A DNA stretch of 13,927 nucleotides from an uncultured Traorella sp. (GTDB taxonomy: Bacteria > Bacillota_I > Bacilli_A > Erysipelotrichales > Erysipelotrichaceae): NCBI GenBank assembly GCA_945919165.1, contig CAMEIZ010000030.1:1-13927 (forward strand), written 5' to 3'. Under the pieces are notes generated by a model that was not told where the DNA came from, made no database searches, and saw only the letters and a list, made by a program, of their open reading frames with translations. Each line of letters starts with the position of its first letter. Positions within the stretch are counted from its first letter, which is position 1. Below are positions 7,731 to 13,927 of the stretch, one piece after another. Both the position numbers and the translations under genes were made by a program.

Positions 7731-8384
7731 ATGATGAAAAAAAGAGAAATGTCAGAAACAATTGAAATTGGTTTTTTGCTTGCAGTTTCAGGCGGTTTAA
7801 TGGATGCCTATTCTTATCTTGCCAGAGGAGGTGTCTTTGCCAATGTGCAGACTGCTAATCTTTTATTACTAGGGATTCATACAGCAGAAGGACAGTTGGA
7901 CAGAGCGCTTATTTATTTAATGCCAGTGCTGGCTTTTTCACTGGGGATTGTTCTTTCTTCAATCATCAGTGAGCGTCACTTCAATCATCTTCATTGGCGT
8001 CAGTCTGCACTTATCGTTGAAGCGTTGATTCTTTTGGCAGTTAGTTTTCTGCCGCAGCAAATGAATCTTATGGCGAACTTACTTATTTCATTTGCCTGCG
8101 GTATTCAGGCAGAAAGCTTTCGCTTTGTGTGTGGATATGGCGTTGCGACAACCATGTGTACTGGAAATTTAAGAAGTGGAACGGAGCAGCTTACCAAATA
8201 TGTGATCTATAAAGATCATCAATATAGGAAAAAAGCACTATTGTCATTTTCCATCATTCTGTTTTTTATCATTGGTGCTGTTTTAGGCAATCAGCTGATT
8301 CTTCGATTTGAAGAAAAAGCGATTCTAATGAGTACGTTTCTCTTATTTATTGTGTTTCTTTTGCTGTTCAAAGAGGAAAAATAA
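7731..8384 (+). CDS. DUF1275 (YoaK-like) membrane protein
   Basis: 217 residues with about six hydrophobic segments (roughly 12-30, 58-79, 92-108, 112-126, 169-190, 198-213). The N-terminal pattern GGLMDAYSYL (21-30), RGGVFANVQTANLLLLG (32-48) and the later CTGNLRSG (143-150) are typical of DUF1275 integral membrane proteins. The molecular function of this family is not established. The start is uncertain: the open frame reaches back to 7641, but that ATG lies inside the trxB terminator and upstream of the promoter. ATG 7731 sits at the predicted transcription start with no Shine-Dalgarno site, so the message could be leaderless; ATG 7734 and ATG 7749 (preceded only by weak AAAGAG) are alternatives. 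It has its own promoter and interrupts the trxB-rapZ order known in Bacillus. Confidence 0.85.
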   Translation: MMKKREMSETIEIGFLLAVSGGLMDAYSYLARGGVFANVQTANLLLLGIHTAEGQLDRALIYLMPVLAFSLGIVLSSIISERHFNHLHWRQSALIVEALILLAVSFLPQQMNLMANLLISFACGIQAESFRFVCGYGVATTMCTGNLRSGTEQLTKYVIYKDHQYRKKALLSFSIILFFIIGAVLGNQLILRFEEKAILMSTFLLFIVFLLLFKEEK

Positions 8385-8396
8385 GATAAAACTTTT

Positions 8397-8426
8397 TTGA
8401 ACATGGAAAGTATGATAAACTAAAAT
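8397..8426 (+). promoter_or_regulatory. Probable promoter for rapZ-yvcK-whiA
   Basis: TTGAAC (8397-8402), an 18-bp spacer and TAAAAT (8421-8426). The alternative -10 TAAACT (8416-8421) has no good partner. No terminator is seen between the DUF1275 stop and this site, so read-through from upstream is also possible. Confidence 0.4.
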
Positions 8427-8441
8427 CAAGAAGGTGATTTC

Positions 8442-9299
8442 ATGGATGAAGTAAATATTGTTTTAGTTACAGGAATGTCAGGAGCAGGCAAATCGACTGC
8501 TATGAGTGTTCTGGAGGATATGGGATACCATTGTATTGATCAGTTTCCAGTAGAGCTAATTCATGACTTGGGAAAGCTGTTAAGAAGTAAAAGTGATGTT
8601 CGATATCATAATGTTGCTTTAGCCACAACAGCTTTGGACTATACAAAATTTTTGGTTTATTTTGAAAACATCGGCATGAGTGTTCGTGTATTATTTCTGG
8701 ATGCCAGCAATGAAGAACTGCTGCATCGTTATAAGTTTACACGCCGTCAGCATCCTTTCTTAGTAAATCATATCGCTAATACTCTTGAAGAAGCTATTGA
8801 GTCAGAAAGAGAGTATTTTAATGCCATCAAAGAAAGAGCCAGTATTCATCGAATTGACACAACCTTTTTACCAACCTCGCAATTAAAAAGCCATATAGAA
8901 AAATATATGAAACTGGGAGAAAAGCCTTCTTTCAGTATCAGCTTTGTATCTTTTGGATATAAAAATGGGGTACCGATGGATAGTGATTTGCTGTTTGATG
9001 TACGTTTTCTGCCAAATCCCTTTTATGTAGAGGAATTAAAACCACTGACAGGGAATGATGCACCTGTTTATGATTATGTAATGAGCTTTGATTCAACGAA
9101 AGAGTGTATACGTCATATTGAAGATTTTTTAGATTATGTTCTTCCCCAGTATGAAAAAGAAGGGAAAAACCATCTTACAGTAGGAATAGGATGCACAGGA
9201 GGACAACACCGTTCTGTAACGATTACAAATTATTTGTATGATAAGTATTCAAAAGAATGGAATTGTTATAAATCCCATCGTGAAATAAGGGAAAAATAA
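8442..9299 (+). CDS. rapZ: RapZ family nucleotide-binding protein (YvcJ)
   Basis: 285 residues, the normal size. In E. coli RapZ is an RNA adaptor that controls glucosamine-6-phosphate synthase levels; in Bacillota the homologue (YvcJ) binds and hydrolyses nucleotides and its role is less clear. Visible: P-loop GMSGAGKS at 11-18, LEDMGYHCIDQFP at 24-36 (usual ending DNLP, here DQFP), FLDASNEELLHRY at 85-97 with TRRQHP, and the C-terminal RapZ domain with SFGYKNGVP (170-178), DVRFLPNPF (186-194) and GIGCTGGQHRS (248-258). The start has GAAGGTGA ending 4 bases upstream. yvcK starts 1 base after its stop, so the two are certainly co-transcribed. Confidence 0.95.
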   Translation: MDEVNIVLVTGMSGAGKSTAMSVLEDMGYHCIDQFPVELIHDLGKLLRSKSDVRYHNVALATTALDYTKFLVYFENIGMSVRVLFLDASNEELLHRYKFTRRQHPFLVNHIANTLEEAIESEREYFNAIKERASIHRIDTTFLPTSQLKSHIEKYMKLGEKPSFSISFVSFGYKNGVPMDSDLLFDVRFLPNPFYVEELKPLTGNDAPVYDYVMSFDSTKECIRHIEDFLDYVLPQYEKEGKNHLTVGIGCTGGQHRSVTITNYLYDKYSKEWNCYKSHREIREK

Positions 9300-9300
9300 T

Positions 9301-10242
9301 ATGAAAAATGTTGTAGTAATAGGCGGAGGAAGCGGACAGTCAGTAATTTTAAAAGGACTCAAACAGATTGCTGATATTAATATAACGACAATTGTAACCG
9401 TAGCAGATGATGGGGGCAGTACAGGACGTTTGCGCCGACAGTTTCATATTCCGGCTATGGGAGATATCCGTAATGTGATGTGTGCTCTTGCAAAGGAAGA
9501 AACGCTGTTTACTCATTTGATGGAATATCGTTTTGATGGAGCAAGTGAAGATGTAGGCGGGCATAATCTTGGAAATCTTATTTTAACGGCACTGACTGAA
9601 AAAGAAGGAAGCTTTATGAAAGCAATTAGTGAAATAAGCAAGATTTTAAATGTCAAAGGAACTATCTTGCCTGCTTCTACACAGGTAATTACGCTTTTTG
9701 CGAGAATGAGTGATGGAACTGTGGTTCGAGGAGAAAGCAATATTCCAAATTTTGATAATCGTATCCGTGAAGTTTTCTATGAAGAAAAAGTTGAAGCAAA
9801 TGAAGAAGCCATACAGGCGATTCTGGAAGCAGATATTATTTTTATCGGAATAGGATCTTTGTTTACCAGTGTAATTCCATGTCTGATTATTGAAGGTATC
9901 TGTGATGCCATTAAAAGCTCTAAAGCAAAGCGCTATTATTTATGTAATGCGATGACTCAGCCGGGAGAAACAGATTACTTCTCGGTTGAAGATCATGTAG
10001 AAGCTTTAGAACAGCATACTTTTAAAGGAATTGCTCCACAAGTAATTGTGACTGAAAATAATGCCAGTGTAGAACTGCTTAAAAAATACGCCAATAAGGG
10101 TGCATACCCTGTTAAAATACGTCAGACAAGACATGATTATCAGATTATAAAAGAAAACCTTTTGGATGATAAAAAAGAATATATTCGTCATGATCCGGTA
10201 AAAATTCGTGATTTTGTCATTCGATTGCTGAAAGAGAGTTGA
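9301..10242 (+). CDS. yvcK: YvcK family protein (gluconeogenesis factor, CofD-like fold)
   Basis: 313 residues. YvcK proteins share a fold with the phospholactate transferase CofD and, in B. subtilis and relatives, are needed for growth on gluconeogenic carbon sources and for cell shape; UDP-sugar binding is reported for family members. Visible: GGGSGQSVILKGLK at 8-21 (usual form GGGTGLSxLLxGLK), TVADDGGSTGRLR at 33-45, PAMGDIRN at 51-58, and GGHNLGNL at about 81-88. The Shine-Dalgarno site AAGGGA lies inside the 3' end of rapZ, 8 bases before the ATG. whiA follows within 5 bases of the stop. This order, rapZ-yvcK-whiA, is widely conserved in Gram-positive bacteria and supports all three calls. 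Confidence 0.95.
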   Translation: MKNVVVIGGGSGQSVILKGLKQIADINITTIVTVADDGGSTGRLRRQFHIPAMGDIRNVMCALAKEETLFTHLMEYRFDGASEDVGGHNLGNLILTALTEKEGSFMKAISEISKILNVKGTILPASTQVITLFARMSDGTVVRGESNIPNFDNRIREVFYEEKVEANEEAIQAILEADIIFIGIGSLFTSVIPCLIIEGICDAIKSSKAKRYYLCNAMTQPGETDYFSVEDHVEALEQHTFKGIAPQVIVTENNASVELLKKYANKGAYPVKIRQTRHDYQIIKENLLDDKKEYIRHDPVKIRDFVIRLLKES

Positions 10243-10247
10243 TTGAA

Positions 10248-11192
10248 ATGTCTTTTACCGCTTCGGTAAAAAGTGAGGTAGCTGCAAATGAATTAAAAGC
10301 CTGCTGTGCAAAGGCACAATGCAGCGCCTTGGTGAAAATGTGTTCTACATTAAATATCAATGCCAATGGCATGTATCTGACCATACAGAGTGAAAGTGCT
10401 CCAACTGCGAAAAAAATCCTAAAATTATTAAAAGAAAACTATCAGATACAAAGTGAATTGTCAGTTCTAAAGAAAATGAACTTAAAGAAAAACAATGTGT
10501 ATGTGCTTCGTATCTATGAACATACACAAAAGATTTTGAGAGATCTGGAAATCATGGATGATCAAGGATTCAGGAGCACACCTTCTGCAAAACTTCTTTC
10601 AAAAGAATGCTGTGCTAGAGCTTATCTGGCTGGTGCGTTTTTAGCAGGAGGAAGTGTAAACTCACCTAATAAAACCAATTATCATCTTGAGATTGCGACA
10701 AGTGATGAAAAACTGGCAAAATTTTTAAAGAAACAGATGGAACGATTTTATTTACCAGCGAAAATCATTACACGCCGCAAACAATATGTTGTCTATCTAA
10801 AATCAAGTGAAAAGATTGCTGATTTTCTAAAATGTATTGAAGCAACCAATTCCGTTTTTGAATATGAAGACATCCGAATTCAGCGTGATTTTATGAATTC
10901 ATTAACAAGGTTGGACAACTGTGACTTTGCCAATGAAATGAAAAGCTTAGCAGCCGGTAAAAAGCAATGTGAAGATATTGAATATCTTGAAACATATGGA
11001 GAGCTGGAATATCTTCCTGAAAAGATAAAACGAGTGGCTCTTTTAAGAAAAAGCTATCCTGAAGCCAGTCTTAATGAGCTTTGTGACAGTTATGAGAGTG
11101 AATATCTTGAAACTATTAGTAAATCGGGAATGCGTCATCGCCTAAATAAAATCAAGGAAATTGCTGATGGCTATCGCAGCCATGAGAATTAA
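10248..11192 (+). CDS. whiA: WhiA, DNA-binding protein with LAGLIDADG-like fold
   Basis: 314 residues, normal for WhiA. WhiA controls sporulation genes in Streptomyces and affects cell division and chromosome segregation in B. subtilis. Visible: the N-terminal MSFTASVKSEVA block, a LAGLIDADG-type segment AYLAGAFLAGGSV at 125-137 without the homing-nuclease acidic pattern, and a C-terminal helix-turn-helix around residues 225-305 ending in ISKSGMRHRLNKIKEIA. The ATG at 10248 is chosen over an in-frame TTG at 10239, because TTG would overlap the yvcK stop and add three residues not found in the family; AAAGAGAG lies 9 bases upstream of the ATG. A terminator with an unusual long loop begins 5 bases after the stop. 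Confidence 0.95.
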   Translation: MSFTASVKSEVAANELKACCAKAQCSALVKMCSTLNINANGMYLTIQSESAPTAKKILKLLKENYQIQSELSVLKKMNLKKNNVYVLRIYEHTQKILRDLEIMDDQGFRSTPSAKLLSKECCARAYLAGAFLAGGSVNSPNKTNYHLEIATSDEKLAKFLKKQMERFYLPAKIITRRKQYVVYLKSSEKIADFLKCIEATNSVFEYEDIRIQRDFMNSLTRLDNCDFANEMKSLAAGKKQCEDIEYLETYGELEYLPEKIKRVALLRKSYPEASLNELCDSYESEYLETISKSGMRHRLNKIKEIADGYRSHEN

Positions 11193-11196
11193 ATAA

Positions 11197-11243
11197 AAAA
11201 AAAGACTCAAAATAAGTAGGGTGATCTTAATGAGTCTTTTTTT
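11197..11243 (+). terminator. Terminator after whiA that contains the start of the next gene
   Basis: AAAAAAAGACTCA (11197-11209) and TGAGTCTTTTTTT (11231-11243) form a perfect 13-bp stem around a 21-base loop (11210-11230). The T-run makes it terminator-like on the + strand, and the A-run makes it so on the - strand. The loop holds the AGGGTG ribosome binding site and the A of the next ATG; the 3' arm encodes that gene's first codons. Confidence 0.65.
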
Positions 11244-11655
11244 ATTGATTCCAGTAACTGTTGAAACTTGTGATGAACAACAATTAGTTTTTCAAAGTGA
11301 AAACGAAAGAATAGAAACTGTTTTTTTTAACCTGCTTTTCTTTGATTCATCAAAAAAAATTGAAGCTTGTAACTATTTAAAAAAAGCAGAAAAGATTGAA
11401 CTCGAGGAAGAAATGCAGGTAGAAAATGGCTATTATATTTATACAGATGGGAAAATGCTTCAGAAAATAGCTATCGAAATGAAATGGGCCAGGATCAACT
11501 TCGACTTTGAAGACTATCTGTATCAAATTGAAAGTGAAGACATGCTTGTAAATGCAAATGAAGAAAAACTGGATTATCAAAATTCTTCTATACTGATATT
11601 GTCTTTTGTACTGCTTCTTTTACTACTATGTCTATTAGCAGCCTGGCTTCTGTAG
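11230..11655 (+). CDS. Membrane-anchored protein with degenerate nuclease (SNase)-like fold
   Basis: 141 residues. The last 22 residues (120-141) are strongly hydrophobic and form a C-terminal membrane anchor. Residues about 5-118 resemble staphylococcal nuclease from memory: DEQQLVF near the DGDT strand, NLLFFDSSK (34-42) against RLLLVDTPE, KKAEKIELE (51-59) against AKKIEVE, YIYTDGKM (69-76) against YIYADGKM, then IEMKWARI against VRQGLAKV, and NANEEKL late on. The catalytic positions appear lost: R35 to N, E43 to K, R87 to E. So it is probably a binding or structural domain, not a nuclease. ATG 11230 has AGGGTG 6 bases upstream; GTG 11221 would add three residues and would put the binding site inside the gene. 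No strong promoter is seen, so expression may depend on read-through from whiA. The fold assignment is inference; the protein otherwise has no name I recognise. Confidence 0.75.
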   Translation: MSLFLLIPVTVETCDEQQLVFQSENERIETVFFNLLFFDSSKKIEACNYLKKAEKIELEEEMQVENGYYIYTDGKMLQKIAIEMKWARINFDFEDYLYQIESEDMLVNANEEKLDYQNSSILILSFVLLLLLLCLLAAWLL

Positions 11656-11674
11656 GAATGTGTCAAAAATGTCA

Positions 11675-11703
11675 TATACAATTTTTAAAGTTTCATGTAT
11701 AAT
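11675..11703 (+). promoter_or_regulatory. Promoter for the small membrane protein and acetyltransferase genes
   Basis: TATACA (11675-11680), a 17-bp spacer and a perfect TATAAT (11698-11703). Transcription would start near 11710, just before the AGGTGA site. Confidence 0.6.
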
Positions 11704-11719
11704 TGGAACAGGTGATAAA

Positions 11720-12001
11720 ATGAAAGATTTCATTTCAATTGTGATATATGGTACGATTATTTTCGTTCTATTTACTTTTTTTATTCAATTGCTGCCTGTT
11801 CTATTACCAATATTGATTGTTGTTATAATTGTCAATATGGTAAGAAGAAAAAATGCTGCTGATCATTATCAGCAACACAATCAGCAAACATATTATGAAC
11901 AACCGCATTATGAACAGGATTCGACATCTCAGTACAGCACATCTGGCAGCATTAAAAAAGATGTCATTGATGTTGAATACAAGGAAACGGTAGAAAAATA
12001 G
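11720..12001 (+). CDS. Small membrane protein with Q/Y/H-rich tail
   Basis: 93 residues, not recognised. Residues 4-40 are almost wholly hydrophobic (one long or two short membrane helices), followed by RRK (42-44) as a cytoplasmic-side positive stop. The tail (47-75) is low complexity, rich in Q, Y, H and S, with a repeated HYxQ/YYEQ/HYEQ pattern, and the protein ends with the charged motif KKDVIDVEYKE. The ATG at 11720 is chosen because AGGTGA lies 4 bases upstream and a promoter sits just before it; the in-frame GTG at 11660 lies upstream of that promoter. The acetyltransferase gene begins 7 bases after the stop with a ribosome binding site overlapping the stop codon, so the two are co-expressed. 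No function can be assigned. Confidence 0.75.
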   Translation: MKDFISIVIYGTIIFVLFTFFIQLLPVLLPILIVVIIVNMVRRKNAADHYQQHNQQTYYEQPHYEQDSTSQYSTSGSIKKDVIDVEYKETVEK

Positions 12002-12008
12002 GTGAATC

Positions 12009-12917
12009 ATGATCAGGGATGCACAAAAAAAGGATGAAGACCAGATTTACAGTTTATGGAAAAACAGCTATCTAAAAAATAATGAAGCATTGGATTGCTT
12101 TTTTCAAAATGCTTTTCACGAAGGAAAAACGATTATCTGTGAGCAGGATGATAAACTGGTCGCCGCTCTTTTTTTAAATGAAATGACTATTATGTTTCAT
12201 AATAAATATTTAAAAGCGGGGTTTCTCTCTCATACAGTGGCACATCCTGATTATCGTAAAATGGGTGTTTTGGACGAAGTAATTAAAAGTGCTTTAGACG
12301 AATGTGAAAAAAAGGAACTTTTTACATTTGTGGAAGCGACTTCATATAAGTTTTGGGAAAACTATGGTTTTCAAAGTGCAGTTACGCATCGTTATTATGA
12401 GTTAAATGAACGCCATTTTGAAAATGTTGCCATAAAAGATGTCTGGGAAGATGCCAGTGCTGAAGAACTGAAGAGTGTTTATGATTCATTTATGAAGCTG
12501 TTTGATGGTTATAAAGTACGTACATTGCATGATTTTGAACAGTTGCTGAAGCAATGTGAAGCAACTCATGAACGTATTTTAATTACGCGACATAAAAATG
12601 AAGTAAAAGGTTATATTCATTTCTATGTGGACCATAATCATGTAAAAGTCAAGGAACTGATCTATTTAGGAAGCAATGCTTTTTTAAGATTATGCAAAGC
12701 TGCTCTGGCACAGCATGATTTGATTATTTTGGAATTGAGTGAAGCAGAACATATTGAAAAACTATTTCCATTAGCAATACCGCGCAAAAGAGTTTCCGTT
12801 ATGGTTCGCTGCAACAATCTGCCTCTTTTCAATAAACTATTTAATTCAAAAGTAAAAACCAGTAAAGATGCCTATGCGCTAGCAAAAAAACCTAAATTTA
12901 TGAATGAAAAATACTAA
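12009..12917 (+). CDS. Eis-like GNAT family N-acetyltransferase
   Basis: 302 residues. The N-terminal half is a GNAT acetyl-CoA-binding domain: LSHTVAHPDYRKMGVLDEVI at 73-92 holds the pyrophosphate-binding loop in the form RxxGxL (R83, G86, L88), typical of the Eis branch, in place of the common RxxGxG/A. SYKFWENYGFQ at 112-122 matches the FYxxxGF element that follows. The rest (about 140-300) would be the second GNAT-like domain of Eis proteins. Eis proteins of about 400 residues add an SCP2-type C-terminal domain; this protein ends before it and lacks most or all of that part. Eis enzymes acetylate amines such as aminoglycosides or protein lysines, but the substrate here is unknown. The start has AGGTGA 3 bases upstream. 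A terminator overlaps the stop codon. Confidence 0.8.
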   Translation: MIRDAQKKDEDQIYSLWKNSYLKNNEALDCFFQNAFHEGKTIICEQDDKLVAALFLNEMTIMFHNKYLKAGFLSHTVAHPDYRKMGVLDEVIKSALDECEKKELFTFVEATSYKFWENYGFQSAVTHRYYELNERHFENVAIKDVWEDASAEELKSVYDSFMKLFDGYKVRTLHDFEQLLKQCEATHERILITRHKNEVKGYIHFYVDHNHVKVKELIYLGSNAFLRLCKAALAQHDLIILELSEAEHIEKLFPLAIPRKRVSVMVRCNNLPLFNKLFNSKVKTSKDAYALAKKPKFMNEKY

Positions 12918-12944
12918 AAGTGATGATACTTTTAGGTTTTTTTT
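12914..12944 (+). terminator. Rho-independent terminator after the acetyltransferase gene
   Basis: CTAAAAGT (12914-12921) pairs with ACTTTTAG (12928-12935) around a GATGAT loop, followed by G and eight T. It separates the acetyltransferase unit from gap. The 100 bases after it hold nothing recognisable until the gap promoter. Confidence 0.8.
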
Positions 12945-13047
12945 AGTAAAAACATGGATTTAAAAAAAAGAAAACCCTTCCATTAAAAGATGGTGATTAT
13001 TTCATGAGAAAAACTTCAAAAAACCATATAAGTGAAAGATTTATCAA

Positions 13048-13075
13048 TTGACTTTATGAGGAAAAATTGTATAAT
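13048..13075 (+). promoter_or_regulatory. Strong promoter for gap
   Basis: TTGACT (13048-13053), a 16-bp spacer and a perfect TATAAT (13070-13075). Transcription would start near 13082. No CggR-type operator or catabolite (cre) box is recognisable. Confidence 0.75.
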
Positions 13076-13105
13076 AATATTGTTTAGAAGGAGGACTTAA
13101 CTAAA

Positions 13106-13927
13106 ATGACAGTTAAAGTTGCAATTAATGGTTTTGGCCGTATTGGTCGTCTTGCATTCAGACAAATGTTTGGTGCTGAAGGTTATGAAGTTGTTGCTAT
13201 CAACGACTTAACAAGCCCAAAAATGCTTGCTCACTTATTAAAATACGATTCAGCTCAGGGAAGATATGCATTAGCTGACAAAGTTACAGCTGGTGAATCT
13301 TCAATCACTGTAGATGGAAAAGAAATCGAAATCTACAAAGAAGCAGATGCTGCTAACCTTCCTTGGGGTAAATTAGGAGTAGACGTAGTACTTGAATGTA
13401 CTGGATTCTACACATCAAAAGAAAAAGCTTCTGCTCACATTAAAGCAGGTGCTCGTAAAGTTGTTATTTCTGCTCCAGCAGGAAACGACCTTCCTACAGT
13501 TGTTTACAACGTTAACCACAACATCTTAACACCAGAAGACACAGTTATTTCTGCTGCTTCTTGTACAACAAACTGCTTAGCTCCTATGGCTAAAGCATTA
13601 AATGACTTGGCACCAATCCAGTCAGGTATCATGACAACTGTTCATGCTTACACTGGTGATCAGATGACATTAGACGGACCACAGAGAAAAGGTGATTTAA
13701 GACGTTCAAGAGCTGCTGCAGTTAACATTGTTCCTAACTCTACAGGTGCTGCAAAGGCTATCGGATTAGTTATTCCTGAATTAAATGGCAAACTGATCGG
13801 TTCTGCTCAGCGTGTTCCAGTTCCTACAGGATCAACTACTATTTTAGTTGCTGTTGTTGAAGGAAATGTTACAGTTGATCAGATCAATGCTGCTATGAAG
13901 GCTGCAAGCAACGAATCTTTCGGATAC
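13106..13927 (+). CDS. gap: Glyceraldehyde-3-phosphate dehydrogenase, NAD type (3' end outside window)
   Basis: 274 residues are visible of an expected 330-340; the frame is open to the window edge. The enzyme oxidises glyceraldehyde 3-phosphate to 1,3-bisphosphoglycerate with NAD in glycolysis. Visible: NAD-binding INGFGRIGR at 7-15, D34 in INDL (the NAD-selecting aspartate), the active site SCTTNC at 152-157 with nucleophile C153, the catalytic histidine H180 in TTVHAYTGDQ, DGPQRKGDLRRSRAAA near 190-205 and the NIVPNSTGAAKA block. The ATG has AAGGAGG 11 bases upstream, a slightly long spacing. Codon choice is narrow (Arg only CGT or AGA, Thr mostly ACA or ACT, many GCT and GTT), as expected for a very highly expressed gene and unlike its neighbours. 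Intact so far as seen; it is transcribed alone at its 5' side from its own promoter. Confidence 0.97.
   Translation, partial: MTVKVAINGFGRIGRLAFRQMFGAEGYEVVAINDLTSPKMLAHLLKYDSAQGRYALADKVTAGESSITVDGKEIEIYKEADAANLPWGKLGVDVVLECTGFYTSKEKASAHIKAGARKVVISAPAGNDLPTVVYNVNHNILTPEDTVISAASCTTNCLAPMAKALNDLAPIQSGIMTTVHAYTGDQMTLDGPQRKGDLRRSRAAAVNIVPNSTGAAKAIGLVIPELNGKLIGSAQRVPVPTGSTTILVAVVEGNVTVDQINAAMKAASNESFGY

Noticed and set aside
10620..10665. LAGLIDADG-like segment as a homing endonuclease or intein
   Set aside because: It is the normal WhiA fold; the catalytic acidic residues are absent and the protein matches WhiA end to end.
11660..11719. Upstream GTG start for the 93-residue membrane protein
   Set aside because: The stretch contains the promoter (TATAAT at 11698-11703); ATG 11720 has its own AGGTGA site.
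13004..13051. 15-codon open frame (ATG to TGA) upstream of gap, preceded by GGTGAT
   Set aside because: No promoter precedes it, it ends inside the gap -35 element, and the gap transcript starts after it, so a leader-peptide role is unlikely.

Overview
The window looks like chromosomal core DNA from a low-GC Gram-positive bacterium (Bacillota). The DNA is AT-rich, ribosome binding sites are strong (AAGGAGG type), promoters are of the housekeeping sigma type (TTGACA/TATAAT), and there are U-tailed hairpin terminators. The gene order uvrA-hprK-lgt-ppaX-trxB-rapZ-yvcK-whiA is the one known from Bacillus subtilis and its relatives. The codon style, the Lgt-PpaX fusion and the replacement of neighbouring genes suggest a non-Bacillus lineage, possibly a gut Erysipelotrichia, but that placement is inference. 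All genes lie on the + strand. No mobile element, CRISPR array, tRNA or rRNA was seen.

Layout. 1-475: 3' end of a DUF885 family gene and its terminator. 503-1372: a single-gene unit for a PHP-family histidinol-phosphatase with its own promoter and an AT-rich terminator. 1385-7651: a long, tightly packed operon with uvrA (excision repair), hprK (HPr kinase/phosphorylase), a single reading frame joining Lgt (lipoprotein diacylglyceryl transferase) to a PpaX-like HAD pyrophosphatase, and trxB, closed by a terminator. 7696-8384: a DUF1275 membrane protein gene with its own strong promoter, set between trxB and rapZ. 8397-11243: the rapZ-yvcK-whiA unit. 11230-12944: a membrane-anchored protein that resembles a catalytically dead staphylococcal-nuclease fold, a small membrane protein with a Q/Y-rich tail, and an Eis-like GNAT acetyltransferase, ending in a terminator. 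13048-end: gap (glyceraldehyde-3-phosphate dehydrogenase) from a strong promoter, cut off by the window edge.

How the genes fit together. HprK phosphorylates HPr on a serine when glycolytic intermediates are abundant. It removes the phosphate by phosphorolysis, releasing pyrophosphate, which PpaX hydrolyses. Here PpaX is tethered to the membrane as the C-terminal domain of Lgt. RapZ, YvcK and WhiA are conserved regulators linked to cell envelope precursor supply, carbon use and cell division, and gap lies a few genes downstream. No dramatic new system is evident. The points most worth attention are the Lgt-PpaX fusion, the degenerate nuclease-fold membrane protein whose start codon lies inside the whiA terminator hairpin, and the altered NADPH-binding loop in TrxB.
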